From Acetatifactor sp. (lineage in GTDB: Bacteria > Bacillota > Clostridia > Lachnospirales > Lachnospiraceae), in the NCBI GenBank assembly GCA_016303085.1, contig JAEDMI010000003.1, positions 1 through 33,013 on the forward strand: a DNA stretch of 33,013 nucleotides. Reading direction: 5' to 3'. Under the pieces are notes generated by a model. The model did no database searches, had not been told where the DNA came from, and saw nothing but the letters and a program-made list of their open reading frames with translations. Shown one piece after another: positions 16,539 to 24,034 of the stretch. Both the position numbers and the translations under genes were made by a program. The first letter of the stretch is position 1, and each line of letters starts with the position of its first letter.

Positions 16539-17480
16539 TTACCTTCTGTATTTTCTGTCATCCCCGACGCAGTCGGATTCCTTCTTCGCAAGCTTTTTCA
16601 GTCTGTCATGGGATTGGTTATCCTTAAAACGGTCCTCCTCGGAAAAATTATCCCTAATGTTCTGAATGGTGTCAAAATACTCTGTCTCCTGTGCGTACAT
16701 CCAGAAGAATTCCTTGTACAGAATATCCTCAAAATGCCAGGGCTTGAAAGCCAGATTGTAGTGAACCAGTTTTACATTCTCCGTCTTAATCTTGGGATCT
16801 GCTATGGGCATTCTGTTCCATATCCTGTCAATCAGCTTTACACGGCCCTTACACAGTCTGTTTAAATAGTCCTGATCCTGAGCAACCGCAAAGGTAATTC
16901 TGTCCAGAGAATAAAGGAATTTCTCCTGAAACTTAAATTTCCTCATCTCATCCAGATTCATCAGCAGAATACCGGCGTTAAAATATCTTCGATAGTCAGC
17001 AACGCCAACCACCTTCTCCACATACACCTGGAATACCTCATTAAACTGAATGACATCGTCAGGTGCCGCCGCCACCAGATTATCTCCCATGTCGGTATTG
17101 TAAAGTTTCGCAATATCATCCAGAATGACAATATCGCTATCCAGATAAAGCACCTTATCATACTGTGGATACAGGTTGGGAAGGAAAAGCCTGAAATACG
17201 TAGTCTTGGAATAATAGTCTCTGGTGTAAAGCTTATCTTTCACCTTCTGAATGTAATAATTCAAATCCACAAATTCAATGTCAACATTTTCTCTCTCGTA
17301 TTTTGCAATTTTCTTTTTATTCTCATCGCTGATATCCGTATGCAGTATTTTAATCAGATATGTATTTTCAGCGGAGGAATTGTCAATCAAAGACTGAATT
17401 GCCACCGCAAGGAAAGGACAATAGCCGTCATCTACTGCAAAAAAAATAGGTATTTCTTTGCTGATTTTTGTGTCTGTCAT
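16539..17480 (-). CDS. Family 8 glycosyltransferase (second in operon)
   Basis: 313 aa. GT8 fold: 'IPIFFAVDDGYCPFLAVAIQ' at the N-terminus, DxD metal site 'LYLDSDIV' (Asp114, Asp116), 'FNAGILLMNLD' (about 167-177), and 'VKLVHYNLAFKPWHF' near residue 240 as the C-terminal metal-binding His region. GT8 enzymes use UDP-glucose or UDP-galactose with retention. The charged C-terminal tail (about 280-313) could bind the membrane. It follows the other GT8 by 20 bp. The acceptor cannot be read from sequence; neighbouring acyltransferases suggest a lipid or lipid-linked polymer. Confidence 0.88.
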   Translation of the reverse strand: MTDTKISKEIPIFFAVDDGYCPFLAVAIQSLIDNSSAENTYLIKILHTDISDENKKKIAKYERENVDIEFVDLNYYIQKVKDKLYTRDYYSKTTYFRLFLPNLYPQYDKVLYLDSDIVILDDIAKLYNTDMGDNLVAAAPDDVIQFNEVFQVYVEKVVGVADYRRYFNAGILLMNLDEMRKFKFQEKFLYSLDRITFAVAQDQDYLNRLCKGRVKLIDRIWNRMPIADPKIKTENVKLVHYNLAFKPWHFEDILYKEFFWMYAQETEYFDTIQNIRDNFSEEDRFKDNQSHDRLKKLAKKESDCVGDDRKYRR

Positions 17481-17500
17481 GTTTTTCTCCTATTCTCTCT

Positions 17501-18337
17501 TTACTTTTGTTCCCTGCTTTTTTCAAATTCCTGTTTTAAGTTCAAATATTCTTCCAAGTCCTCATCAAAGGTATGACAGTGTAAATATTTATGAATTTCC
17601 TCCACCTGCCATTGCTTGTAATTCTCCGTGTGGGGATAGGGAAGAAACATCAGCCTCTTGCAGAAGTGACAAACCACCGTATCCTTTCTGTTGAATTTGG
17701 ACTGTTCATTATATCTTCTGGGAATCAGCTTCTTTTTGGTTGTGGACTTAAAGATAGCGGACTGGTCTGCAAAAAGCAGCTTTTTTGTCCGAATCAGTTC
17801 CCGAGCTTTTACCAGCAATCCCGTCTCTCTTATCCTTGCCATATTCAGAAGCAGCATACCGGCATTGAAGTAGTCCGGTCTGATTAACCAGCATCCGTAC
17901 TTTTCCTTTACCGCCGCATACTCATATTCCGTCACATCAATATCCCAGAGCTGCCTGATGTCGTTAGCTATCATAATATCAATATCCAGATACAGCAGCT
18001 TATCCGGTATTTCAGGAATCATGTCAGCCAACAGGCGCAACAAAGTGTATGGTGTACAATAAGCCGTCTCATTGACGCACTCATGAAACTCCTGCTCATA
18101 CAAATCCGTCACATCCAGTTTTTCCACCACATTATCCGGATTCTTTTTCCGAAGCACATGATTCAGGAAATCAACCTGCTCATCAGTAATGGAGACAAAA
18201 TCTTCCCTCACTCTCTCCAGATTCATGGTCATAAGGTATACATGAATCGCTTCCTTTGTCCTGTTTGTCATGGAAATCAACTGAGTCAAAGCTCCGTCAA
18301 AAACCTTCTTGTTCCCACATAATAAAATGTTTATCAT
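17501..18337 (-). CDS. Family 8 glycosyltransferase (first in operon)
   Basis: 278 aa. GT8-type with the DxD motif in 'LLYLDIDIMIANDI' (Asp118, Asp120), 'YFNAGMLLLNMARIRETG' and 'ADQSAIF' (the acceptor/donor Asp-Gln loop). The end has 'VVCHFCKRLMFLPY', replacing the more usual HYxxxxKPW. It is diverged from its neighbour, so the pair is not a recent duplication and probably adds different sugars. It is preceded by the small 57-aa gene on the same strand and followed by the other GT8. Confidence 0.85.
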   Translation of the reverse strand: MINILLCGNKKVFDGALTQLISMTNRTKEAIHVYLMTMNLERVREDFVSITDEQVDFLNHVLRKKNPDNVVEKLDVTDLYEQEFHECVNETAYCTPYTLLRLLADMIPEIPDKLLYLDIDIMIANDIRQLWDIDVTEYEYAAVKEKYGCWLIRPDYFNAGMLLLNMARIRETGLLVKARELIRTKKLLFADQSAIFKSTTKKKLIPRRYNEQSKFNRKDTVVCHFCKRLMFLPYPHTENYKQWQVEEIHKYLHCHTFDEDLEEYLNLKQEFEKSREQK

Positions 18338-18385
18338 ATATCCCTCTGCCTCACTTCAGTATAATGCCATTCCAACAGCAGGACA

Positions 18386-18559
18386 CTATTCCGCAATACT
18401 ATACTGCATCCACTGGTAAAGCAGCTTTGTTCCCTCGGCGATTTCCGGCGGCAGAAGTGCTCTGGCTACCAGTTTCAGTTCATCGGACTCTATATCAATC
18501 CGCTTCAGATGTGCATAATCACCGTCGATGTCCGCTACAATGTACTCAAATTGATTCAT
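18386..18559 (-). CDS. Small conserved-looking protein, 57 aa
   Basis: Reads Met-Asn-Gln-Phe-Glu-Tyr-Ile-Val-Ala-Asp-Ile-Asp-Gly-Asp-Tyr-Ala... with 'LVARALLPPEIAEGTKLLYQ' in the second half. An AGGAG site 11 bases before the ATG and a strong promoter at 18652-18680 support expression. The pattern 'ADIDGDYAHLKR...ARALLPPEI' looks like a small protein I associate with Lachnospiraceae; I know no function. It is acidic with no membrane segment. It ends 48 bp before the first GT8 and is probably the first gene of that operon. Confidence 0.75.
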   Translation of the reverse strand: MNQFEYIVADIDGDYAHLKRIDIESDELKLVARALLPPEIAEGTKLLYQWMQYSIAE

Positions 18560-18651
18560 ACAGCTTCACGCTCCTATCTTAATGCCTCATGCTTTTCCAT
18601 GATAGCATAATTATTTTAAAACATAAAGCGCTTATTTGCGCGCCCTTAATT

Positions 18652-18680
18652 ACAATACATAGTTTTCATTACTATGTCAA
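18652..18680 (-). promoter_or_regulatory. Promoter of the small protein-GT8-PlsC operon, with a dyad in the spacer
   Basis: Minus-strand TTGACA (18675-18680) and TATTGT (18652-18657), 17-bp spacer. ACATAGT (18657-18663) and ACTATGT (18671-18677) form a perfect 7-bp inverted repeat filling the spacer and touching both boxes. That is a natural place for a repressor, or a MerR-like regulator that distorts the spacer. The 5' leader is about 85 nt and contains GCGC-AAATAA-GCGC. Confidence 0.75.
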
Positions 18681-18767
18681 GCGGTTTTGTATCTTTTTTC
18701 CGCAAAGAGCCTTCAGCTACCGCAGAAGCCATGCTACGTACTATTGCTTTCCTCGATAAATGCCCAC

Positions 18768-18810
18768 AAAAAAAAAAACAAATGCCACCCATACGGGTGG
18801 CGCTTGTTTT
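18768..18810 (-). terminator. Terminator of groESL
   Basis: GCCACCC (18784-18790) pairs with GGGTGGC (18795-18801). The stem is extended by AACAAGC/ATTTGTT flanks and followed on the minus strand by eleven T (18768-18778). The outer arms (AAAACAAATGCC, GCGCTTGTTTT) recur in the hairpin at 32025-32057. Confidence 0.9.
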
Positions 18811-18822
18811 GTGATGGAAATG

Positions 18823-20448
18823 TTACATCATTCCTCCCATGCCGCCAGCACCGGCAGGCATAGCGGGTGTTTCTTCTTTGATATTTGCTACAACGCTCTC
18901 TGTTGTGAGCAGTGTGCTTGCTACGCTTGTTGCGTTCTGCAGGGCACTTCTGGTTACCTTTGCAGGGTCCAGAATACCTGCCTTCACCATGTCGACATAC
19001 TCTTCCTTCAGAGCATCGAAGCCGACACCAATCTCGGATTCTCTCACTTTGTTGATGATGACGCTGCCTTCCAGACCTGCGTTTGCCGCAATGTGGTACA
19101 AAGGTGCCTCAAGAGCCTTCAGTACAATCTGAGCACCGGTCTTCTCGTCACCTTCCAGTGTATCAGCCAGCTTTGTAACTTCCTTGGAAGCGTGGATATA
19201 TGCGGAACCGCCGCCGCAGATGATACCTTCTTCCACTGCTGCTCTGGTTGCTGCCAGTGCATCCTCCAGACGAAGCTTTGCTTCCTTCATCTCTGTCTCG
19301 GTAGCTGCACCTACGCGGATAACTGCGACACCGCCTGCCAGCTTAGCCAGTCTCTCCTGCAACTTCTCTTTATCGAAATCGGAGGTAGTCTCCTCAATCT
19401 GGTTCTTAATCTGAGCAATTCTGGACTGAATTGCATCTTTATCACCCTCGCCGTCAACGATAACGGTGTTCTCCTTCTGAACCTTCACGCTCTTCGCACG
19501 GCCCAGCATATCCATGGTGGTATCCTTCAGTTCATAACCAAGCTCGGAGCTGATTACGGTACCGCCGGTCAGGATAGCGATATCCTCCAGCATAGCCTTT
19601 CTTCTGTCGCCGTAACCGGGAGCCTTAACAGCAACAACATTGAAGGTGCCGCGCAGTTTGTTGACAATCAGTGTGGTCAGAGCTTCACCTTCCACATCCT
19701 CTGCAATGATGAGCAGCTTTGCGCCGGACTGTACAATCTGCTCCAGCAGGGGCAGGATTTCCTGAATGTTGGAAATCTTCTTATCTGTAATCAGGATATA
19801 AGGACTTTCAAGTGTTGCCTCCATCTTATCCATATCTGTTGCCATATAAGCGGAAATATATCCTCTGTCAAACTGCATACCTTCTACCAGATCCAGCTCG
19901 GTCTGCATGGTCTTGGATTCCTCGATGGTGATAACGCCGTCACCGCTCACCTTCTCCATAGCATCTGCAACCAGCTGTCCTACAGATTCATCACCTGCGG
20001 AAATAGCTGCTACACGGGCGATATGCTCCTTGCCGTTAACTTTCTGGCTCATCTTGGAAATTGCTTCCACTGCGCGGTCGGTAGCTTTCTTCATACCCTT
20101 TCTCAGGATAATGGGGTTAGCGCCTGCTGCCAGGTTCTTCATGCCCGCATTCACCATTGCCTGTGCGAGCACGGTTGCGGTAGTGGTACCGTCACCTGCC
20201 ACATCGTTGGTCTTTGTAGCCACTTCCTTTACGAGCTGGGCACCCATGTTCTCGAATGCATCTTCCAACTCAATCTCTTTTGCGATGGTAACACCGTCAT
20301 TTGTAATCAGGGGAGCCCCGAAGGACTTATCCAGTACTACGTTTCTTCCTTTGGGTCCAAGGGTTACTCTTACGGTGTCTGCCAGCTGGTTAACACCGGA
20401 CTCTAATGCTGCACGGGCTTCTGCGCCGTATTTAATCTCTTTTGCCAT
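18823..20448 (-). CDS. groEL: 60-kDa chaperonin GroEL
   Basis: 541 aa, full length. It has the start 'MAKEIKYGAEARAALESGV', the ATP site 'DVAGDGTTTATVLA', 'GANPIILRKGM', and the Gly/Met-rich C-terminus ending GGMGGMM. GroEL forms the double-ring folding chamber closed by GroES. GGAGG lies ten bases before the ATG. It is normally co-transcribed with groES from the CIRCE-controlled promoter at 21093-21160. The 322-bp gap from groES holds a tandem hairpin repeat, unusual for this operon. The ring is a standard one with no visible missing residues. Confidence 0.98.
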   Translation of the reverse strand: MAKEIKYGAEARAALESGVNQLADTVRVTLGPKGRNVVLDKSFGAPLITNDGVTIAKEIELEDAFENMGAQLVKEVATKTNDVAGDGTTTATVLAQAMVNAGMKNLAAGANPIILRKGMKKATDRAVEAISKMSQKVNGKEHIARVAAISAGDESVGQLVADAMEKVSGDGVITIEESKTMQTELDLVEGMQFDRGYISAYMATDMDKMEATLESPYILITDKKISNIQEILPLLEQIVQSGAKLLIIAEDVEGEALTTLIVNKLRGTFNVVAVKAPGYGDRRKAMLEDIAILTGGTVISSELGYELKDTTMDMLGRAKSVKVQKENTVIVDGEGDKDAIQSRIAQIKNQIEETTSDFDKEKLQERLAKLAGGVAVIRVGAATETEMKEAKLRLEDALAATRAAVEEGIICGGGSAYIHASKEVTKLADTLEGDEKTGAQIVLKALEAPLYHIAANAGLEGSVIINKVRESEIGVGFDALKEEYVDMVKAGILDPAKVTRSALQNATSVASTLLTTESVVANIKEETPAMPAGAGGMGGMM

Positions 20449-20494
20449 AATGATTCAGCCTCCATTTTTATTAAACTTTGTTTTTAATATATTG

Positions 20495-20682
20495 CATTGC
20501 GTAGTGCCCATTCATAAACCGTACACTTCGTGTCCGCTTTATTTGGGCTTTCCTTTTGGATTACATTGCGTAGTGCCCATTCATAAACCGTACACTTCGT
20601 GTCCGCTTTATTTGGGCTTTCCTTTTGGATTACATTGCGTAGTGCCCATTCATAAACCGTACACTTCGTGTCCGCTTTATTT
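20495..20682 (-). repeat. Tandem 69-bp repeat in the groES-groEL gap (2.7 copies)
   Basis: Units start at 20495, 20564 and 20633; the third stops after about 50 bp at 20682. The copies look identical by eye. Each complete unit can fold as a nested hairpin: GCCCA/TGGGC, ATAAA/TTTAT, and ACAC-TTC-GTGT (20506-20548 and 20575-20617). The third lacks the closing TGGGC. No convincing gene is inside; a plus-strand frame stays open because 69 is a multiple of three. The rest of the gap (20449-20494, 20683-20703) holds the groEL ribosome binding site and a small GGAC-GAAA-GTCC hairpin. Sequence modules match the rimP-nusA element at 125-197. Confidence 0.9.
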
Positions 20683-20703
20683 CATGGAGGACTTTCGTCC
20701 TAT

Positions 20704-20767
20704 AGAATTGAAATGACATTCTGAGCACTGTGAGCAAGCTCCCGTGCTCATCCGTCATTTCAATTCT
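20704..20767 (-). repeat. Long hairpin just after groES
   Basis: AGAATTGAAATGAC (20704-20717) and GTCATTTCAATTCT (20754-20767) are perfect 14-bp arms. Inside them TGAGCAC (20722-20728) pairs with GTGCTCA (20744-20750). The stem starts three bases past the groES stop codon and lacks a T-run, so it may protect or process the groES mRNA end rather than terminate transcription. Confidence 0.85.
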
Positions 20768-20770
20768 GCA

Positions 20771-21055
20771 CTACTCAATGATAGCCAAAATGTCGTTCTG
20801 TTTTACTACGATGTACTCTTCATCGTCCAGCTTTACTTCTGTTCCTGCGTACTTAGAGTAGATAACCTGGTCGCCAACCTTGACTTCCATCTTCACTTCC
20901 TTGCCGTCTACAACACCGCCGGGACCTACTGCCACTACCTCAGCCTGCTGGGGCTTTTCCTTGTTCTGTCCGGGGAGAACGATACCGGATTTTGTGGTTT
21001 CTTCCGCAACCAACTGCTTCAATACAACTCTGTCACCTAAAGGTACTAATTTCAT
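20771..21055 (-). CDS. groES: 10-kDa co-chaperonin GroES
   Basis: 94 aa, normal length. Contains 'MKLVPLGDRVVLKQLVAEET', the mobile loop 'TTKSGIVLPGQNKEKPQ', and 'KVGDQVIYSKYAGTEVKLDD'. It caps the GroEL cavity. AAGGAGG lies seven bases before the ATG. The CIRCE operator and promoter lie directly upstream, so HrcA control is expected. Its stop codon is followed at once by a 64-nt hairpin and then the tandem repeat before groEL. Confidence 0.98.
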   Translation of the reverse strand: MKLVPLGDRVVLKQLVAEETTKSGIVLPGQNKEKPQQAEVVAVGPGGVVDGKEVKMEVKVGDQVIYSKYAGTEVKLDDEEYIVVKQNDILAIIE

Positions 21056-21092
21056 TGTAATGCCTCCTTATTTCAATCTGTATTTTATTCTG

Positions 21093-21119
21093 TTAGCACT
21101 CAATTAATTCGAGTGCTAA
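21093..21119. promoter_or_regulatory. CIRCE operator (HrcA site)
   Basis: TTAGCACTC (21093-21101), 9-bp spacer, GAGTGCTAA (21111-21119): an exact CIRCE element in the groES leader, 37 bp before the start codon. Confidence 0.97.
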
Positions 21120-21131
21120 TCGTTAAGACAT

Positions 21132-21160
21132 ATATTAGTTTTATATGCAGAGTTTTTCAA
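21132..21160 (-). promoter_or_regulatory. groESL promoter
   Basis: Minus-strand TTGAAA (21155-21160) and TAATAT (21132-21137) with a 17-bp spacer. The CIRCE element follows directly downstream. Confidence 0.8.
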
Positions 21161-21280
21161 ACACATTCGCGCCCGAATATTGTTATTTATCTATCTTTAT
21201 CTCTGCTTTTCTCGTGTTTTCTCTCATTTTCTCACGCAATACCCAAATGGCAGATTTAATATTTCCTTTATAATTTTAAA

Positions 21281-21311
21281 TAATAAAGCGCCGGGACTGT
21301 ATTCCCGACGC
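21281..21311 (-). terminator. Terminator of the C39-like/zinc-ribbon gene pair
   Basis: On the minus strand GCGTCGGGA pairs with TCCCGGCGC (arms 21303-21311 and 21288-21296, one wobble), followed by TTTATTATTT. It lies 20 bp past the stop codon. Confidence 0.8.
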
Positions 21312-21331
21312 CTTCGGAGACATGCCGTATA

Positions 21332-22321
21332 TTACTGAATATTGCTTCCGTAAGTGTTGACGGAACCGATTTTTACAATGTTTCCTTCCTCCTGCTTCTC
21401 CTTCACCTTGGAGATAATTGTGGGAACTGCCCCCAACAGCAGGAACACATAAAGTAACAGCAGATTTGCAAGGTAGCTCCCTACTTCGATATACTCCAAC
21501 GAAATCATATCGGGAACCAGCCTGTAACACTCAAACAAATTGTAACCGGCATCCGCACCGCCGCCTTCTCCGAGAAGCACAATTGCCCAGTCCAGTCTGT
21601 CACCGATATAGGTCATAAGCAACATAATTACAACACTGATAATAATACCCTTCTTTGTCAATTTGCCACCCAGTATCTCATAGCCCTTTAAAACACCCAC
21701 CGCCATAAGAACACCGGAAAGCGCTGCAACATAACCCATCTGGCTCAGCAAAATGATGCATACCACACCCAGCAGAGAACCAAGCAGGGCACCAACAACA
21801 CCGCCCACCACATTCTCTTTCTTCTGTGCCTTAGCCTGTGCAGCAATCGCATTGCTGTCGCGCAATCTTAGTTCACAGTCGGAGCATAGATGACGATACT
21901 CCAACCCAACCCGGAACGGAGATGTTTCCACAGACTGTCCACACAGGCTGCAGCAGGGACTGTAACCCTTTGCATTCAGGAAAGATATCACCCCGTTCAG
22001 GGAATCTGTCAGCGCATTTACCAATTTCTCCTGATTTGTAATATTCTTCTGGAAGAAAGAAAGCTGATTGCCTTCCTGTTTCACATTCGCAATCTTGTCA
22101 ACACTCTTTATCACTTCCTTTTTTTCATCCTTGCCCAAAAGTGTCCCGGTCGCATTTTTCGCGGTGGTCTGGATGGTGAGCATATAGGGATATCTGCTGT
22201 CTGAAGCTTTCAATATAATCTGAAATCCGCTTCTTTCTCCGTATATCAGCTCATTGACCGCATCATACCGCAATCCCGTGGCCTGCGCCAGCTTCTCGTA
22301 ATTTTCTGTCAGTTTACTCAT
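21332..22321 (-). CDS. Zinc-ribbon membrane protein of unknown function
   Basis: 329 aa from the ATG preceded by GAGGGAG; an upstream Met is rejected because it lies before that site. Residues 1-120 form a soluble domain of unknown fold ('LKASDSRYPYMLTIQT'). Two Cys pairs, Cys124-x2-Cys127 and Cys146-x2-Cys149 ('CSLCG', 'CSDC'), look like a zinc ribbon. About four membrane helices follow (about 171-192, 196-213, 227-243, 283-303), then a short charged tail. It lies 71 bp after the C39-like protease gene on the same strand with a shared terminator, so the two probably work together. I do not recognise the family. Possible roles include a sensor or a membrane partner of the protease. Confidence 0.75.
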   Translation of the reverse strand: MSKLTENYEKLAQATGLRYDAVNELIYGERSGFQIILKASDSRYPYMLTIQTTAKNATGTLLGKDEKKEVIKSVDKIANVKQEGNQLSFFQKNITNQEKLVNALTDSLNGVISFLNAKGYSPCCSLCGQSVETSPFRVGLEYRHLCSDCELRLRDSNAIAAQAKAQKKENVVGGVVGALLGSLLGVVCIILLSQMGYVAALSGVLMAVGVLKGYEILGGKLTKKGIIISVVIMLLMTYIGDRLDWAIVLLGEGGGADAGYNLFECYRLVPDMISLEYIEVGSYLANLLLLYVFLLLGAVPTIISKVKEKQEEGNIVKIGSVNTYGSNIQ

Positions 22322-22392
22322 TTTTGTTACTCCCTCATTTGTATCTTTCCGCAAAATTCAGTATTTCTTTTACGGTGTCCTCCAACGCATTC

Positions 22393-23061
22393 CTAACACT
22401 TAATCTCCAGATAACCCAGCAGCTTGGACATATCATACTCTTCCAGTACACCCAGATTGGAATCGTAAAACTTTCCGTCGTAATGTATCAGGTAATGACA
22501 GAATCGTCCCATCTTTTCCATCATGACGCAGCACTTGGGAAGTACTGCATCCCGTCCTTCCGTGTATACGATAATATCACTGTGGTCGATTCCGTAATAA
22601 TTCAGGGCGGAAATCACCCGTCCCATGGTTGCCTGCCACTCCCTGCAGTCCATTACACTGATTACTTCTGCAATAGTGACTCCTGCCAGCATTGCCACAC
22701 AGGCCTGACCGCAGAGACCGTCTTCCGGCTGAATGATAACCTGCATACTGTCAATCTTGCGGATAGGCTTTTCAAAGCTGTAGGGACTGTTCTGATCCAT
22801 GCGAATCAGGGAGCCGTTTATATGAAGCAATATCTTGTGAGGAACTCCCAATTCCACGTTGACCGCATCCTCATCCTCAATGTGTATCTCATAATTACCC
22901 TTTTCGATAGGAAGAAGCTCACAGTCAATGATTTTGTTGTCCAGGACAACCTCTGCCCGAATCACGTCTCTCTGCTTACATACCTCCCATACGTTGAAGG
23001 GAATCTGTATCATATATCCCTTTTCTTTCTTCTCAATTTTCGACTGAAAAAAATATCTCAT
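22393..23061 (-). CDS. DUF1905 domain fused to a C39-like cysteine protease domain
   Basis: 222 aa. Residues about 4-84 fit DUF1905, a small beta-barrel ('GYMIQIPFNVWEV', 'RAEVVLDNKIIDCELLPIEK', 'NVELGVPHKILLHING'). Residues about 105-222 resemble a papain-fold C39-like domain: oxyanion Gln111, catalytic Cys117 in 'PEDGLCGQACVAMLAG', His189 in 'FCHYLIHYDGKFYDSN' and Asp200. There is no signal peptide, so the protein is cytoplasmic unless exported by other means. The fusion is unusual; I know DUF1905 mainly as stand-alone or with DUF5655-like partners. A promoter at 23089-23117 precedes it and a membrane protein gene follows. It could cut a leader or toxin-like substrate, or be a pseudo-enzyme. 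Confidence 0.7.
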   Translation of the reverse strand: MRYFFQSKIEKKEKGYMIQIPFNVWEVCKQRDVIRAEVVLDNKIIDCELLPIEKGNYEIHIEDEDAVNVELGVPHKILLHINGSLIRMDQNSPYSFEKPIRKIDSMQVIIQPEDGLCGQACVAMLAGVTIAEVISVMDCREWQATMGRVISALNYYGIDHSDIIVYTEGRDAVLPKCCVMMEKMGRFCHYLIHYDGKFYDSNLGVLEEYDMSKLLGYLEIKC

Positions 23062-23078
23062 ACTTGTCTTTACCTCCG

Positions 23079-23131
23079 TTTCGGAAACATTGTAGCCAAA
23101 AGTATTGTTCTTGTAAACATTTTTTCCGAAA
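23079..23131 (-). promoter_or_regulatory. Promoter of the C39-like gene, flanked by a 9-bp inverted repeat
   Basis: Minus-strand TTTACA (23112-23117) and TACAAT (23089-23094), 17-bp spacer. TTTCGGAAA (23079-23087) and TTTCCGAAA (23123-23131) are exact reverse complements lying just outside the two boxes, 35 bp apart. That suggests a regulator binding both sides. Confidence 0.7.
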
Positions 23132-23151
23132 GTTAAAAAATAAACGATGTT

Positions 23152-23994
23152 TCACGCATTTTTTCTGGCCTGAGAGGGTGATATTCCATACCGCTTTTTA
23201 AACAGCTTGCTGAAATGGTATGCATCATCGTATCCCACCAAAGCCGCGACCTTCTGGATGCTTCCGCCATAGCCGCTCTCCAACAGTTCCTTCGCCTTCT
23301 CCAGTCGAATGTTTATCAAATGGCGAATGGGAGTATCCCCTGTCTCACTCTTGAATATCTTTGAAATATAAAAGGGGCTCAGATACATATTTTCAGCAAT
23401 TTGATCCAGAGAAATTTTCTCACTGTAATGGTCGTCAAAATAATTGACAATCTGTTCCACCACATACTTTTTATTCACGGATTCAAAGGCATATCCCTTT
23501 GCTCTCTCCACCGGCTCACACTGCTCCCTGATGACCAGCAGAATCATTTGCATCAGATACGACTTCAGCATAAAATATCGTCCCTGTCTGCACACCGCGT
23601 TCTCGGCCTCCATGGAGGAGCAGAGTTTAAACAGCTTCTGCCGCAATTCTCCCGAGGTATGCATCACATGCCCTCCCTCCGGAACAGGAAGCGTATTGTC
23701 CGGAAGCCCGGGAATTCTGATATCCAATGCTCCTACAAAAAACTCTGTGGTCGGCAGTTCCGCATTCGGACAGGCAAGGGCCTGATGCTTCACACCGGGA
23801 TTGATAATCAGCAAATCCCCCTCCTGCACGGAAATCACGCCGTCATCAAACCGATATTTCCCCTCTCCCGAGAGGATAAAAGCCATCTCCAGATGGTCGT
23901 GGCTCTGATAGTTCGCTTCATCCCTATCCCGCTGTCTGGTTCCCTTCCATGTAAACAAAAACGTGGGATTCAATTCTTCTACTTTAATACACAC
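23152..23994 (-). CDS. AraC-family regulator with cupin sensing domain
   Basis: 280 aa. The N-terminal cupin (about 25-110) has 'YQSHDHLEMAFILSGEGKYR' and 'VQEGDLLIINPGVKHQA', typical of AraC-like sugar sensors. The C-terminal 100 residues hold two helix-turn-helix motifs ('ISLDQIAENMYLSPFYISKI' and 'IQKVAALVGYDDAYHFSKLF'). The start is GTG with GGGGG eight bases upstream. Promoter 24035-24063. It stands alone between the protease pair and the LuxR regulator. No carbohydrate genes are adjacent, so the target is unknown. Confidence 0.9.
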   Translation of the reverse strand: MCIKVEELNPTFLFTWKGTRQRDRDEANYQSHDHLEMAFILSGEGKYRFDDGVISVQEGDLLIINPGVKHQALACPNAELPTTEFFVGALDIRIPGLPDNTLPVPEGGHVMHTSGELRQKLFKLCSSMEAENAVCRQGRYFMLKSYLMQMILLVIREQCEPVERAKGYAFESVNKKYVVEQIVNYFDDHYSEKISLDQIAENMYLSPFYISKIFKSETGDTPIRHLINIRLEKAKELLESGYGGSIQKVAALVGYDDAYHFSKLFKKRYGISPSQARKNA

Positions 23995-24034
23995 AACCGT
24001 ATTCCCCCAATTTCCTCTGTGCTCTCTCGAAAAT

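Noticed and set aside
18760..20406. 548-codon open frame on the plus strand opposite groEL
   Set aside because: It is a shadow of groEL: the opposite strand carries the full chaperonin, and the plus-strand protein is Cys-rich with no ribosome binding site or family.
19907..20716. Plus-strand frame containing a 23-residue repeat (HCVVPIHKPY...)
   Set aside because: The repeat comes from the 69-bp DNA repeat, which is a multiple of three. The rest is antisense to groEL.
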